From Palsa-189 sp963803735 (GTDB lineage Bacteria > Acidobacteriota > Terriglobia > Acidiferrales > UBA7541), in the NCBI GenBank assembly GCA_963803735.1, contig CAWDNV010000010.1, positions 1 to 64,000 on the forward strand: a stretch of 64,000 bases of DNA. The letters are read 5' to 3'. The translations under genes were made by a program, and so were the position numbers. The notes beneath the pieces were generated by a model. It did not search any database. It was not told the origin of the DNA and saw only the letters and a list, made by a program, of their open reading frames with translations. This document shows, one piece after another, positions 1 to 8,517 of the stretch; position 1 is the stretch's first letter, and each line of letters begins with the position of its first letter.

Positions 1-135
1 CGCCAAATAGGAACATTCACCCAGCGACACGCGGAAATGCCTCTTGCGACTCAGCGAAATTTTACAACTCCCGAGAAGTCGTGCCGGTTCAACCGGTCGA
101 TGCAACACCATCTGAGCTAGAAGCTCTTTGCAAAG

Positions 136-1308
136 GTGGTGTTTATGTTGATCAAAGGCAAGCGAAGAGGGCTTTCTGCGGAGCAGAAAGCCGAGTTGTG
201 GAACCGTTGGAAGGCGGGCCAGTCGCTCAATGAGATTGGCCGTGCCCTGGGTAAAGACCACGTAGTCGTTCACTTCGTTTTAGCGCGTCATGGTGGGATC
301 GCTCCGCCCGCTCGTCGCCGTTCGCGGCGAGTGCTTACCCTGGCCGAGCGCGAAGACATCTCCCGTGGAATCGCCAGCGGCTGCGCGATGCGAGTCATCG
401 CACGAGGTTTGCATCGCTCGGCCTCCACCATCAGCCGGGAGATCACCCGCCATGCTGGGCGCACGCAGTATCGTGCCAACGCAGCCGATCAGCAGGCCTG
501 GGAGTCAGCCGTGCGGCCCAAGCCGTGTCGGCTGTCCACGCACAGCGAGCTGCAACAGATGGTTGCGAGTAAACTGATGCAGGATTGGTCGCCGCAACAG
601 GTTTCCGGGTGGCTGAAGATGGAGTACCCGAACGACGAGAGCCTGCGCGTGTCTCACGAAACCATCTATCGGAGTCTGTTCATACAAGCGCGGGGAGCGC
701 TGAAACAGGAACTGGTGCGGCATCTGCGATCCAAGCGGCGGATCCGCCGCTCGCGCCATTCCAGTGTTCACGGGCACTCGCGCGGCCAGATTGTCGATGC
801 GATCTCCATTCGCGAACGGCCAGCCGAAGTCGAAGATCGCGCCGTTCCCGGTCACTGGGAAGGCGATCTGTTGCGCGGGGCCGGCAACAGTCACGTGGTC
901 ACGCTGGTGGAGCGTCGTTCGCGCTTCTGGATGTTGGTGAAGTCACCGGGCAAGGACTCGTCTACGGTGGTGGCCGTTCTGAGCCAGCACGTGGGCCAAC
1001 TCCCGGCGGAATTGCGTCGCTCGCTGACCTGGGACCGCGGACTGGAGATGGCCCAACACAAAACCTTCACGATGGCGACGGATATGCAGGTTTACTTCTG
1101 CGATCCGCAGAGTCCCTGGCAGCGGGGCTCAAACGAAAACACAAACGGCCTACTGCGGCAATACCTGCCAAAGAACGCCGACCTGTCCAGGTTCTCGCAA
1201 TCGGAGCTGGACGAGATCGCTCTGCGACTCAATACCCGGCCACGACAAACCTTGGGATTTCGAACTCCGGCGGATAGACTGCAAGCCAGTGTTGCGTCGA
1301 CCCCTTGA
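136..1308 (+). CDS. IS30-family DDE transposase
   Basis: This 390-aa protein would cut and join the ends of its own element. An N-terminal helix-turn-helix region (about residues 14-50, LSAEQKAELWNRW...) and a second HTH (about 68-110) precede an rve-type DDE domain. The catalytic triad can be read as D243 (GHWEGDLL), D300 (TWDRGLEM) and E334 (SNENTNGLLRQ); the 33-residue D-to-E gap is typical of IS30. The start is GTG at 136 or ATG at 145 (MLIKGKRRGLS), which looks more like family N-termini. No frameshift is visible, so the copy may be active. Confidence 0.9.
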   Translation: MVFMLIKGKRRGLSAEQKAELWNRWKAGQSLNEIGRALGKDHVVVHFVLARHGGIAPPARRRSRRVLTLAEREDISRGIASGCAMRVIARGLHRSASTISREITRHAGRTQYRANAADQQAWESAVRPKPCRLSTHSELQQMVASKLMQDWSPQQVSGWLKMEYPNDESLRVSHETIYRSLFIQARGALKQELVRHLRSKRRIRRSRHSSVHGHSRGQIVDAISIRERPAEVEDRAVPGHWEGDLLRGAGNSHVVTLVERRSRFWMLVKSPGKDSSTVVAVLSQHVGQLPAELRRSLTWDRGLEMAQHKTFTMATDMQVYFCDPQSPWQRGSNENTNGLLRQYLPKNADLSRFSQSELDEIALRLNTRPRQTLGFRTPADRLQASVASTP

Positions 1309-1323
1309 GATCACCCGGATTAT

Positions 1324-1359
1324 CGGCAACTGACTTTTTCGGCGATTCCCAGTTGCCGA
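1324..1359 (+). repeat. Hairpin in the 3' tail of the IS30 element
   Basis: CGGCAACTG and CAGTTGCCG form a perfect 9-bp stem around an 18-base loop that includes TTTTTC. It lies 16 bases after the transposase stop and inside the terminal repeat. A related string (TTCGCCAATTCCCAGTTG) recurs around 6038-6055 in the intergenic region before the MBL-like gene. Confidence 0.55.
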
Positions 1360-1470
1360 GAACACCGTTTTTCGGGAGTTGGCCGGGACTAGAGTTAGGC
1401 TAGTGCCTTGAACGCTGCTGGGACCCTACCTGCGAAATAAGAGCGTGCAAATCCTTCTCTCGGAATGTCC

Positions 1471-1892
1471 TATAAAAGGCGATGTCAAGCGAAAAACACT
1501 TCTCCCTGAGCAGGGAGCCAGAACTATTTTGGCTGCATCCAGCCCACTGCTTGGACGTGCAATTCCTGTATGCTTCTCCGTGCGAAGCGACGAGATTGAC
1601 TTCCGATCCTGGAGTGATCCTGCAGTCATGATGGTCCGATTCGGCTCCCGAAACTGACAAGCCTGACGGTCGCAGCGTTGCCAACCATGGTCCTATCAGA
1701 GGCTCGTGGCCTATGGCTTTGTTGGGTTGTCCGAGGGGGCATAGAGTGGCCCCGGAGACTCGCATCCCTTAAGGATGGAGGGACTAACATTCCGATAGAT
1801 ACTCTCCCTCGAACCCGAGCGTCTCGAGAATCCGACTGGCCATCGTCACAGAGGATTACCCGGAGATGGAACAGGCGCTTCGCCAGAGACGC
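1471..1892 (-). ncRNA. Candidate IS110/IS1111 guide RNA (seekRNA/bridge RNA) region, copy A
   Basis: About 420 bases between the recombinase stop and the sub-terminal repeat carry no credible gene, yet share long blocks with the tail of copy B: around 1680-1750 (CCAACCATGG, TTGTCCGAGGGGGCATA) and 1800-1892 (CGAACC.GAGCGTCT, GACGCTCAAGCTGCTTG). IS110-family elements are known to encode a structured RNA that guides target choice, downstream of the recombinase in IS1111-type members. Conservation in a non-coding tail is what is seen; the RNA itself is inferred. Confidence 0.45.
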
Positions 1893-2960
1893 TCAAGCTG
1901 CTTGTCGTTTCAGATGTTCGGCGTCGAAACGTGCTCCTTTCTTCCAAACGATCAAAGTGATCGCGGCCATCTTGCGCGCCAGCGTGAGGCGCGCCATCGC
2001 AGGCCGCATTCCTTTGGCCAGCAGCGCCTGGTAGAAATCCTGGAAGGGTCCTGCACAGATACTGGCTCGCGTCGCCGCACTCTTGAAGATGGCTTTGAGA
2101 TCGTGGTTATGGTTCTCATTGAGACCGCGGAGCATCGCAGATTTCTTGGAACGTTGCAGTTGTCCTCCGGCGTAGCGGTACTGCGCGCTAGCCTGCGTGA
2201 GGATGGCCAAACCGCTGTAGGCCCACAGCTGCCGCTTGGTGCGGAAACGGTGCGGTGTCTGAATCAGTGCGATCAACAGAGCGGCCCGAATCGGACCGAT
2301 CTGCGGGATCTGCCGTAGCAATTTCGTGGCGCTGTGTTTCCGGCTTTCGGTCAATAGATCTCGTCGCACCTGTTGACGCAAGACCTCTAGCACGTCGAGT
2401 TGTTGGTAATAGAGTTCGGCCCGACGGCGCACTCCGGCTTCTGTGATCTTGCCGAGCCATTCCGAACGATGGCGCGGTGCGTAGACTTGCGTGCCGGCAC
2501 AGCCAATGCCCCAGCCTCGGTACAGGGCTTTGAGCCGATTCATCACTCGCGTGAAATCTCTGCTGATCGTCAGATAACTGCGGGACAGCTCCCGTAACAT
2601 TCGTAGGCCTGTTTCTCCGTGATAGACCGGCCGGAGAAGACCTCCGCGTAGCAGTTCGGCCAGCTTCCGTGCATCGATGCGGTCACTCTTACTGCCCTCT
2701 TTCAGCAAGGCATTCCTTCGTGGATCACACACCACGATTTTGGTGACGTGCGGCTTCAGCAGGTCGTACAACCACGCGGCCCAGGTTCCTTCTTCAAAGG
2801 TGACCAATAAACTTCCGCGCACTCCGTGCACAAATTGGAGGATGGTGGCCGCTTTCGTTTCCAGGACCGACTCCATCACCAGCTTACCGGTTGAGTCCAT
2901 AACCGCTGCGGAGATCGTTGCTTGGTGAACGTCCAGCCCAATGTACTTGGCGTCATTCAC
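1893..2960 (-). CDS. IS110-family transposase/recombinase (copy A)
   Basis: This 355-aa protein would recombine the IS circle with its target. The N-terminal DEDD (RuvC-like) domain shows D10 (GLDVH), E56 (TFEEGT) and D93/D96 (SDRIDARKL). The C-terminal Transposase_20-type helix-hairpin-helix region begins near residue 215 (LLRQIPQIGPIRAALL). The start is GTG at 2960 with AAGGAG about 9 bases upstream. It is full length compared with copy B at 3745-4812, which is clearly a paralogue with many substitutions along the protein. No stop or frameshift is seen, so it may be functional. Confidence 0.88.
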   Translation of the reverse strand: MNDAKYIGLDVHQATISAAVMDSTGKLVMESVLETKAATILQFVHGVRGSLLVTFEEGTWAAWLYDLLKPHVTKIVVCDPRRNALLKEGSKSDRIDARKLAELLRGGLLRPVYHGETGLRMLRELSRSYLTISRDFTRVMNRLKALYRGWGIGCAGTQVYAPRHRSEWLGKITEAGVRRRAELYYQQLDVLEVLRQQVRRDLLTESRKHSATKLLRQIPQIGPIRAALLIALIQTPHRFRTKRQLWAYSGLAILTQASAQYRYAGGQLQRSKKSAMLRGLNENHNHDLKAIFKSAATRASICAGPFQDFYQALLAKGMRPAMARLTLARKMAAITLIVWKKGARFDAEHLKRQAA

Positions 2961-3037
2961 GAGGGTGCTCCTTCCTGTAGGTGTTGATGCGAGCGATCAA
3001 AACCTACTCTAAGGGGCGCCCTTTTATAATGCGTTTA

Positions 3038-3241
3038 TCAAGACCTGGAGGACCTTTGCCGGGAATCAATTAGAACTCCCATGAACCCCCCCATGAATCC
3101 GCTGATAAGTCCGCTCATTCCGTTACCAATTGCGTTGTGTGCCAGCGTCGAAGGCATCGGAACGAGATAAAAATTTACCAGCGCACTCATAATGAATCCC
3201 ATGAGAGCTCCCATGACACCACTCTTGATAGCACTTGACAT
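3038..3241 (-). CDS. Small glycine-rich membrane protein, 3' end cut at an IS junction
   Basis: This 67-aa ORF starts at ATG 3241 (MSSAIKSGVMGALMG), with GGAGG 11 bases upstream. It has two hydrophobic segments (about residues 8-27 and 42-57) rich in Gly with GxxxG-like spacing (GLISGFMGGFMGVLI), as in small inner-membrane proteins. The stop TGA at 3038-3040 lies two bases from the end of IS110 copy A, so the polar tail (DSRQRSSRS) and stop may be created by the insertion. Function is not recognised. It may be the truncated remainder of a longer gene. Confidence 0.5.
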   Translation of the reverse strand: MSSAIKSGVMGALMGFIMSALVNFYLVPMPSTLAHNAIGNGMSGLISGFMGGFMGVLIDSRQRSSRS

Positions 3242-3368
3242 TGGGAATGCTGCCTCCAAAGTTGCGATTTGGCAATTATGGCACGCGCTCTTGAAGAGAA
3301 AGCGACGTAAGGGTTTAGCTCCCCGGTGTGGCCCCGGCCTGAAATCCCACTTTCCGAGAATCCCGTTC

Positions 3369-3744
3369 TATAAAAGGGGATGTCAAGAAAAACACTTCCC
3401 CGACGACTGGAAGCGATCTCGTCATCCAGCCCGGCGTTGTTATGAGGCGCTGTGATCTCGCTTTTCCCCAGGTTCATCGTCATTTCGTAGCGACGCCCTT
3501 CGGTTTCTGACGCAGACAAGCAGAGTGGTTGTGCAGTGCCAACCATGGTTCTATCTGAGACTGTTCGCCTATAGCTTTTTCTGGTTGTCCGAGGGGGCAT
3601 ACGGTTTATCGAGAGACTCGATACCCAAAGCACGCGTTCGGTCTAACGGGATTACGGATACTCACCCTCGAACCAGAGCGTCTGAAGAACCGATAGGCCA
3701 CCGCTGGAGATGAATCCAGGAATGGGCGGGCTCTCCACAGACGC
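3369..3744 (-). ncRNA. Candidate IS110/IS1111 guide RNA region, copy B
   Basis: This is the counterpart of the copy A tail, about 375 bases. Conserved blocks include CCAACCATGGTTCTATC near 3540, TTGTCCGAGGGGGCATA near 3585 and CACAGACGCTCAAGCTGCTTGTTGTTTCAG at the recombinase stop (3737 on). The blocks are separated by stretches that do not align, as expected of a structured RNA with variable guide loops. This is inference from two copies only. Confidence 0.45.
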
Positions 3745-4812
3745 TCAAGCTGCTTGTTGTTTCAGATGTTCAGCGTCGAAACAGACTCCTTTCTTCCAAA
3801 CCAGCAGAGTGATCGCCGCAATCTTGCGCGCCAGGGTGAGCCGCGCCATCGACGGTTTCATTCCTCGGGCAACTAAGCTGGCGTAGAACTCCTGAAATGG
3901 GCCAGGTACGACTGCAGCTCGGATGGCCGCACCCTTGAATATATTTTTCAGATCGTGGTTGTGGTTTGTGTTCAGTCCGCGAATGGCCAGGAGTCTTTTG
4001 GAGCGCTTGAGTTGACCCTCGACAAAACGGTATTCCCCGCTGCTGTAGGTTTTCAAAGCCAAACCGCTGTAGGCCCAGAGTTGCCGCTTGGTACGAAAGC
4101 GATGCGGCGTCTGAATCAAAGCGATCAGCAAAGCCGCTCGAATGGGTCCGATCGAAGGAATCTGGCGCAGCCACTTCATCGCGCTGTGCTTTCGGCTCTC
4201 GGCCAAAAGATCACGCCGCACTTCCTGACGCAAAATATCCAGCGCGTCGAACTGCTGGTAGTAGAGCTCGGCACGACGGCGCACGCCGGGCTCTGCGATC
4301 TTGCTGAGCCACTCCGAGCGGTAGCGTAGCGCGTAGACTTGCTGGCCGGCACAGGGAATGGCCCAGCTTCGGTAGAGAGCTTTCAGGCGATTCATCACCC
4401 GTGTGAGATCTCGAGTGACGGCTAGGTAGCTGCGTGCCAACTCCCTCAAAGTTCGTAGGCCATGCTCTCCGTGGTACACCGGTGAGAGGAGCCCAGTCCG
4501 CAGCAGATCGGCCAGCTTTCGGGCATCGATCCGATCGTTCTTATTGCCCGCTTTCAGCAGGGAGTTTTTGCGCGGGTCGCACACCAGCACCTTCGTGACG
4601 TGTGGTTTGAGCAGGTCGTGTAGCCACGCCGCACAAGTCCCTTCTTCAAAGGCCACGTGTAAGCTTCCACGCAGTCCGTGCACAAACTGGAGGATGGTGG
4701 CCGCTTTCGTTTCCAGGATGCATTCCATCACCAGCTTACCGGTTGAGTCCATAACCGCTGCGGAGATCGTTGCTTGGTGAACGTCCAGCCCAATGTACTT
4801 GGCGTCATTCAC
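3745..4812 (-). CDS. IS110-family transposase/recombinase (copy B)
   Basis: This is a 355-aa paralogue of the protein at 1893-2960, co-linear with it over the full length. The DEDD motifs are kept (GLDVH at 8-12, FEEGT near 55, NDRIDARKLADLL near 92), as is the C-terminal SIGPIRAALLIALI region. It starts at GTG 4812 with the same leader and AAGGAG site as copy A. The first 20 codons are nucleotide-identical to copy A. No disabling change is visible. Confidence 0.88.
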   Translation of the reverse strand: MNDAKYIGLDVHQATISAAVMDSTGKLVMECILETKAATILQFVHGLRGSLHVAFEEGTCAAWLHDLLKPHVTKVLVCDPRKNSLLKAGNKNDRIDARKLADLLRTGLLSPVYHGEHGLRTLRELARSYLAVTRDLTRVMNRLKALYRSWAIPCAGQQVYALRYRSEWLSKIAEPGVRRRAELYYQQFDALDILRQEVRRDLLAESRKHSAMKWLRQIPSIGPIRAALLIALIQTPHRFRTKRQLWAYSGLALKTYSSGEYRFVEGQLKRSKRLLAIRGLNTNHNHDLKNIFKGAAIRAAVVPGPFQEFYASLVARGMKPSMARLTLARKIAAITLLVWKKGVCFDAEHLKQQAA

Positions 4813-5086
4813 GAGGGTGCTCCTTCCTGTAGGTGTTGATGCGAGCGATCAAAACCTACTCTAAGGGGCGCCCTTTTATAATGCGTTTTTCAGGCGCTAT
4901 CCGATGTTGGTGAGCAGAAGATCACGTCCGAGTTGACCGTGATTCGCTCAGAATCGCCGGACATAAGCTAATTTGACTGTAGGAATCGCCGAGCAGTTAT
5001 TGTAAACGTCTCGCTGTCCAGCTCCGGACGACACAATGTGCAAAAACGACAAAGATCGGGGAACGCTCAGAGTCGGGCGGCTTGGT

Positions 5087-5701
5087 CTAGGAGCCTTCGA
5101 CCTTGGGCGTCGACTGAGCTCCTAGCGGTTCGCGGAAAGGATCCATCGGAATCGGCGCGTACTCGACGTCGATGATCTCGAGATGCTCCGTCTTCGCTGG
5201 CGCGCGCAGGTCTACGCGGTCGCCGGGGCTCGCCTTCATCAGCGCATTGGCGAGAGGCGAGCGCCAGCTGAAGTAGCCGCGGTCGAGGTCCACCTCGTCG
5301 ATGCCGACGATCGAGACGACGTGTTCGAGGCCGGCGGCGTCCTTGTAGGTCACGGTTGCGCCGAAGAAGACGCGCGTTGCGGCTGATCCCGGCCGGGGAG
5401 CAGCGGGATCGACGACCACGGCCGCGGCAATGCGTTTCGTGAGAAAGCGAATCCGCGAATCGATCTGGCCTAACCGTCGCTTGCCGTAGAGATAGTCGGC
5501 GTTTTCACTGCGGTCCCCGTTACTGGCGGCCCACGCTACGACCTCCACCACCGCGGGCCGCTCGCGATTCAGTAGGAACCGATGCTCGTCTTTCAGCCGC
5601 TGCAACCCGGCGGGCGTGATGTAGTTTTTGAGCGTCGGCCCCGCTTCCTCGCGCACCGGTTCTCGGAGCGGCCGCTTTGTTCGCATTTGCCAATCTGCCA
5701 T
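5087..5701 (-). CDS. greB: GreA/GreB-family transcription elongation factor
   Basis: The predicted role is to insert a coiled coil into the RNA polymerase secondary channel and stimulate cleavage of backtracked RNA. From ATG 5701 the protein has 204 aa. The N-terminal coiled coil carries the acidic tip region GDRSENADYLYGKRRL, and a C-terminal FKBP-like domain follows (about GATVTYKDAAGLEHVV to DLRAPAKTEHLEIIDVEYA). ENADYLYGKRRL favours GreB over GreA. An ATG at 5686 is an alternative start; the frame opens further upstream (to 5863) but that stretch does not look like the family. Family members are nearer 160 aa, so the N- and C-terminal extensions are unusual. Confidence 0.85.
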   Translation of the reverse strand: MADWQMRTKRPLREPVREEAGPTLKNYITPAGLQRLKDEHRFLLNRERPAVVEVVAWAASNGDRSENADYLYGKRRLGQIDSRIRFLTKRIAAAVVVDPAAPRPGSAATRVFFGATVTYKDAAGLEHVVSIVGIDEVDLDRGYFSWRSPLANALMKASPGDRVDLRAPAKTEHLEIIDVEYAPIPMDPFREPLGAQSTPKVEGS

Positions 5702-6215
5702 GGGATTTCGTGTACTTGTGGGTGACCCAATCTCGGAAGGTCCGCGCCTCGGTCCCGATAATTCCTCGCACGGTGAACGTGACGTACGCAGGCTAGATGT
5801 CGAATGATACATCGGTCTTTCCTGTGACGCTCTTAGAAAATGCGGTGACCCGTCCGATTGCATATCAAGGCGAAGAAGTATGCGGTTCAGCTAAGCGATG
5901 AGCCGATGAGGTGCCCATTTCCAATGAATTGTTTGCGTTCGACCTGTAGGCTCACACTGATTCCGGGCGGATGGTCGGCAACTCGAAAGCTTATCGCCGG
6001 ATAAGTCCGGAAAAGTCGGCTTAGCATCAGTCTGGCTCTTTCGCCAATTCCCAGTTGGTATAACATTGGCCCCTGAGGGGTAAACCGGCGACGAAGGCAA
6101 GCATGGTTTCATCGCCTGGGCCGAATTTCTTCTACGCTTACTACTTCGAGGCAAATTCAATTTGTCCTAAAGCTAGTTTTCTGAGATTGATCTTTCAAGG
6201 ACGAGGAGAATCCAA
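5702..6215. other. Intergenic region between greB and the MBL-like gene
   Basis: No convincing gene is seen. The stretch includes a GATTCGCGAAC-free, moderately AT-rich part from 6130 that probably carries the promoter of the downstream gene, and a strong ribosome site (GAGGAG at about 6202-6207). TCTTTCGCCAATTCCCAGTTG near 6035-6055 resembles the 3' tail of the IS30 element and could be a trace of an older insertion. Confidence 0.4.
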
Positions 6216-7859
6216 ATGACGCGAAAGGTTTGTCTAATTGCTGTCGTTTTTGCCGCGCTCCTCACACTATGCTCGGGAACTGACTTTGCTCAGACGGTGG
6301 ACGCAAGGAAAGCGCTGGAAGCAGCCGCTAAGGCCATGGGCACCACGAACCTGAAGTCGATTCAATTTACCGCCGATGGTTTTTTATCCAAAGTTGGCGA
6401 GCAGTACGATCTGACGACGGACTGGCCGCATTTTGAGGTTTCCGAGTACACGCGCACGATCGACTTCGACGCCAAGTATATGCGCCTGGACTATAACCAA
6501 AAGCAGGGAAGCTACCCTACGAACGGCTATCCGCCAGTGCCGCAGGACCACGTCACAAACATCCTGAGCGGCAACTTCGCATGGGACATGAAGGGTGATA
6601 CGCCCGTGCCCTACACGCGCCTCTATCTCGATGGCATGCCATATGCCGATCTGCGGCAACTCGAGATGGTGCTCAGTCCACACGGATTTATAAAGGCGGC
6701 CTTGGCCGCCACCGATGCAGTCGCCATCACGCAACCCATCGTGGGACCCTCGGACTTCGGTCTCTCGCAGTTTGGCCAGTGGGTGACGATCGTCTCCTTC
6801 CATTATGGAAAGTACAGAGTCAACGGCACGATCAACGATCAGAATCTCGTCGAATTTACCGGTACGTGGATTGCTAACCCGATCTATGGCGACATGCCTT
6901 ATGAAATGCGCTACACGCAATACAAGAATTACAACGGCGTCATGTTTCCCGGCTTAACCCATGTCCATCAGGGTGATCCCCGGATCAACACCGCTGAAGA
7001 TTATTTTCAGGTCTGGACAAGGGATGTTCAGCCCAATGTGGTTGTAAACAAGATTCCCGTTCCGGATGTGGTGCGCACGGCAAAACTCGATGCCGTCAAG
7101 GTAGACACGCAAAAGCTTGCGGACCATGTTTGGCTGCTGGGCGGAGGGCCCTTGAACAGCGTGCTCGTCGAGTTCAAGGAGTTCGTTGCCGTGGTCGAAG
7201 CGCCCCAGAACGAGGTGCGCTCGCTCGCGGTCATTGACGAAGTTCATAAACTCGTTCCGGGTAAAATGATTCGCTACGTCGTCAATACAAATCACCACAT
7301 GGCTTATGCGGGTGGTCTCCGCACGTATTTCTCGCAGGGAACCACGGTCGTAACCCACCAGTCGAACAGAGACTATTATGTCGACATCCTGTTCAGTCCG
7401 TTTCCCAGAACGGTGGACCCGGATCACATGACAATTTTTAACCCCATGTACATGATCAGCCGCCGGCCTCCTCCGATTGAGACCGTGGGCGGCACAACGA
7501 CCGTGGGAAAGTATGTCATCAGCGATGACGAGCGCCAGCTGCAGATCTGGCATGTGCAGGATATGGCCTACGAAGTGGGAGAGAGTTACCTCAAGATCCC
7601 CGGCCCATCGTTGGCCAGAGGGACTCACTCTGCTGACATGTTGATGGCCTATCTCCCGAAAGAGAAGATCCTGATAAACGCGGATCTCTATGTACCACCA
7701 GAACCGGGTGCAAAACCAACTCCTCCGACGACGGGCATGCGAACGTTGTATCTAAATATGAAGAAGCTGGACTTGGACGTTGCACAGCATGTCTCGATCG
7801 TGGGGCGGCGAGTCGGGTCAAACGACGAATTCGTCAAGCTCGTCGGTAACGCTCAATAG
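6216..7859 (+). CDS. Exported metallo-beta-lactamase-fold-like protein with degenerate metal site
   Basis: This 547-aa protein has a signal peptide (about residues 1-26, ending TDFAQ). An N-terminal beta-rich domain (to about 290) is followed by an MBL-fold-like domain: DHVWLLGGGPLNSVLVEF, then the position of the HxHxDH motif reads TNHHMAYAGG, so the first His, the Asp and the last His are replaced. Later ligand positions seem kept (VVTHQSN, RGTHSADML, INADLYVPP). The start is ATG 6216 with GAGGAG 8 bases upstream. Periplasmic location and fold are fairly clear; catalysis is doubtful and the substrate unknown. It stands alone. Confidence 0.7.
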   Translation: MTRKVCLIAVVFAALLTLCSGTDFAQTVDARKALEAAAKAMGTTNLKSIQFTADGFLSKVGEQYDLTTDWPHFEVSEYTRTIDFDAKYMRLDYNQKQGSYPTNGYPPVPQDHVTNILSGNFAWDMKGDTPVPYTRLYLDGMPYADLRQLEMVLSPHGFIKAALAATDAVAITQPIVGPSDFGLSQFGQWVTIVSFHYGKYRVNGTINDQNLVEFTGTWIANPIYGDMPYEMRYTQYKNYNGVMFPGLTHVHQGDPRINTAEDYFQVWTRDVQPNVVVNKIPVPDVVRTAKLDAVKVDTQKLADHVWLLGGGPLNSVLVEFKEFVAVVEAPQNEVRSLAVIDEVHKLVPGKMIRYVVNTNHHMAYAGGLRTYFSQGTTVVTHQSNRDYYVDILFSPFPRTVDPDHMTIFNPMYMISRRPPPIETVGGTTTVGKYVISDDERQLQIWHVQDMAYEVGESYLKIPGPSLARGTHSADMLMAYLPKEKILINADLYVPPEPGAKPTPPTTGMRTLYLNMKKLDLDVAQHVSIVGRRVGSNDEFVKLVGNAQ

Positions 7860-7904
7860 AGGAATTTCCTTAAAGCTACGCGCCGACTGACGGCCAAGTG
7901 AAAA

Positions 7905-8180
7905 CTACTCGGGGAACAGCTCCAATCGGAGGCCGTTTTCCTGGACAAACTTGTTATGCTTCGCCTTCATTTCCGCAATTTTTGCTCGCATCGAGTTAAC
8001 AGCCTCCGCTGAGGCGCGAACCGTTGGGGCTTCCACATTCTCGTCGAGTCCAAGCCTTTGGACTAGCAGTTGCTTCTCCGCTAAAGCTTTTTCACGCTTC
8101 GCAAGCTCCTTTTCTTCTTTGCGTATGGCGGCGGCTGATTTCTTAATTTTCTGAATGGTCTCAAACTGTGAGTAATTCAC
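7905..8180 (-). CDS. Small coiled-coil protein of unknown function
   Basis: This 91-aa protein starts at GTG 8180 with AGGAG 9 bases upstream, a good ribosome site that supports a real gene. Residues 8-45 (IQKIKKSAAAIRKEEKELA...) and 60-80 (NSMRAKIAEMKAKHNKF) are charged and heptad-like, predicting coiled coils. No signal or membrane segment is present. It ends 45 bp from the convergent MBL-like gene and its start faces the IS remnants. No family is recognised. Confidence 0.6.
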   Translation of the reverse strand: MNYSQFETIQKIKKSAAAIRKEEKELAKREKALAEKQLLVQRLGLDENVEAPTVRASAEAVNSMRAKIAEMKAKHNKFVQENGLRLELFPE

Positions 8181-8231
8181 TTGTGGTTCTCCTGGATTCC
8201 AACTATCCCTATTCTAAAAACTAAGTCTGAC

Positions 8232-8490
8232 TGCCAAGTCCTGAGAAGTCGGGTTTCCGGAATGTGGGGTACTAGATCGCCAGTCTCCGATAATCCTGGC
8301 GGTCTCCAATGGGTCGTTGCAACACTCGCTTGCAGTCTACTGACGGGAGTCTCAAACCCCAAAGTCTTTCGTGGACGCTGATTTAAACGCTTCGCAATCT
8401 TGTCCAACTCAGATTGAGAGAAAACAGACAAGTCCGTCCTTTTAGGGAAGTGCTGTCGCAGCAGCCCGTACGTGTTTTCGTTCGTGCCGC
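8232..8490 (-). pseudogene. IS30-family transposase remnant (C-terminal end)
   Basis: The minus strand encodes about 70 residues matching the end of IS30 transposases (NENTYGLLRQHFPKR, DLSVFSQSELDKIAKRLNQR, TLGFETPVSRLQASVA), related to but distinct from the element at 65-1381. The family stop after the ASVA segment is lost: the TGA equivalent reads TGG, so the frame runs on. The outer end GCCAAGTCCTGAGAAGTCG at 8233-8251 resembles the inverted repeat of the intact IS30. Everything upstream of the NEN motif is missing, cut where the IS110 remnant begins. Confidence 0.75.
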
Positions 8491-8517
8491 TCGCGTTTTT
8501 GATTTCATAACGACATC

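Larger units (their letters stand above)
65..1381 (+). mobile_element. IS30-family insertion sequence, apparently intact
   Basis: The element carries one transposase gene flanked by imperfect terminal inverted repeats: CAACTCCCGAGAA at 65-77 and TTTTCGGGAGTTG at 1369-1381, 12 of 13 bases matching when inverted. The 3' non-coding tail also holds a 9-bp stem (CGGCAACTG at 1324-1332, CAGTTGCCG at 1351-1359), which may be a terminator or a transposase-binding structure. Exact ends and target duplications cannot be fixed from one copy. The diverged IS30 remnant at 8232-8490 ends in a related repeat, which supports the end assignment. Confidence 0.75.
1465..3037 (-). mobile_element. IS110-family element, copy A
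   Basis: The element reads on the minus strand with a GTG-started recombinase and a long non-coding tail. Sub-terminal inverted repeats are seen: TATAAAAGGCG at 1471-1481 and GCGCCCTTTTATA at 3016-3028. Homology with copy B runs from about 1465 to 3036 and stops there, which sets the approximate ends. Sub-terminal repeats plus a long non-coding stretch downstream of the recombinase resemble the IS1111 branch of IS110; this subgroup assignment is inference. Confidence 0.75.
3365..4889 (-). mobile_element. IS110-family element, copy B
   Basis: This is the same type and orientation as copy A, separated from it by about 330 bp. Sub-terminal repeats are TATAAAAGGGG at 3369-3379 and GCGCCCTTTTATA at 4868-4880. 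The outermost 165 bases at the recombinase 5' end (4724-4888) are identical to 2872-3036 of copy A, while the rest of the CDS has diverged. Flanks differ beyond about 4888 and before 3365. Confidence 0.75.

Noticed and set aside
585..1277. Long plus-strand frame inside the IS30 transposase gene
   Set aside because: It is out of frame with the transposase, Arg/Ala-rich without domain, and explained by GC-rich codon bias.
1893..4812. Exact 1852-bp spacing of the two IS110 genes as evidence of a recent tandem duplication
   Set aside because: Equal start and stop offsets only reflect equal CDS length; the copies and spacers have diverged, so independent insertion is as likely.
5891..6160. 89-codon minus-strand frame in the gap before the MBL-like gene
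   Set aside because: No ribosome site, no domain, composition unlike its neighbours.
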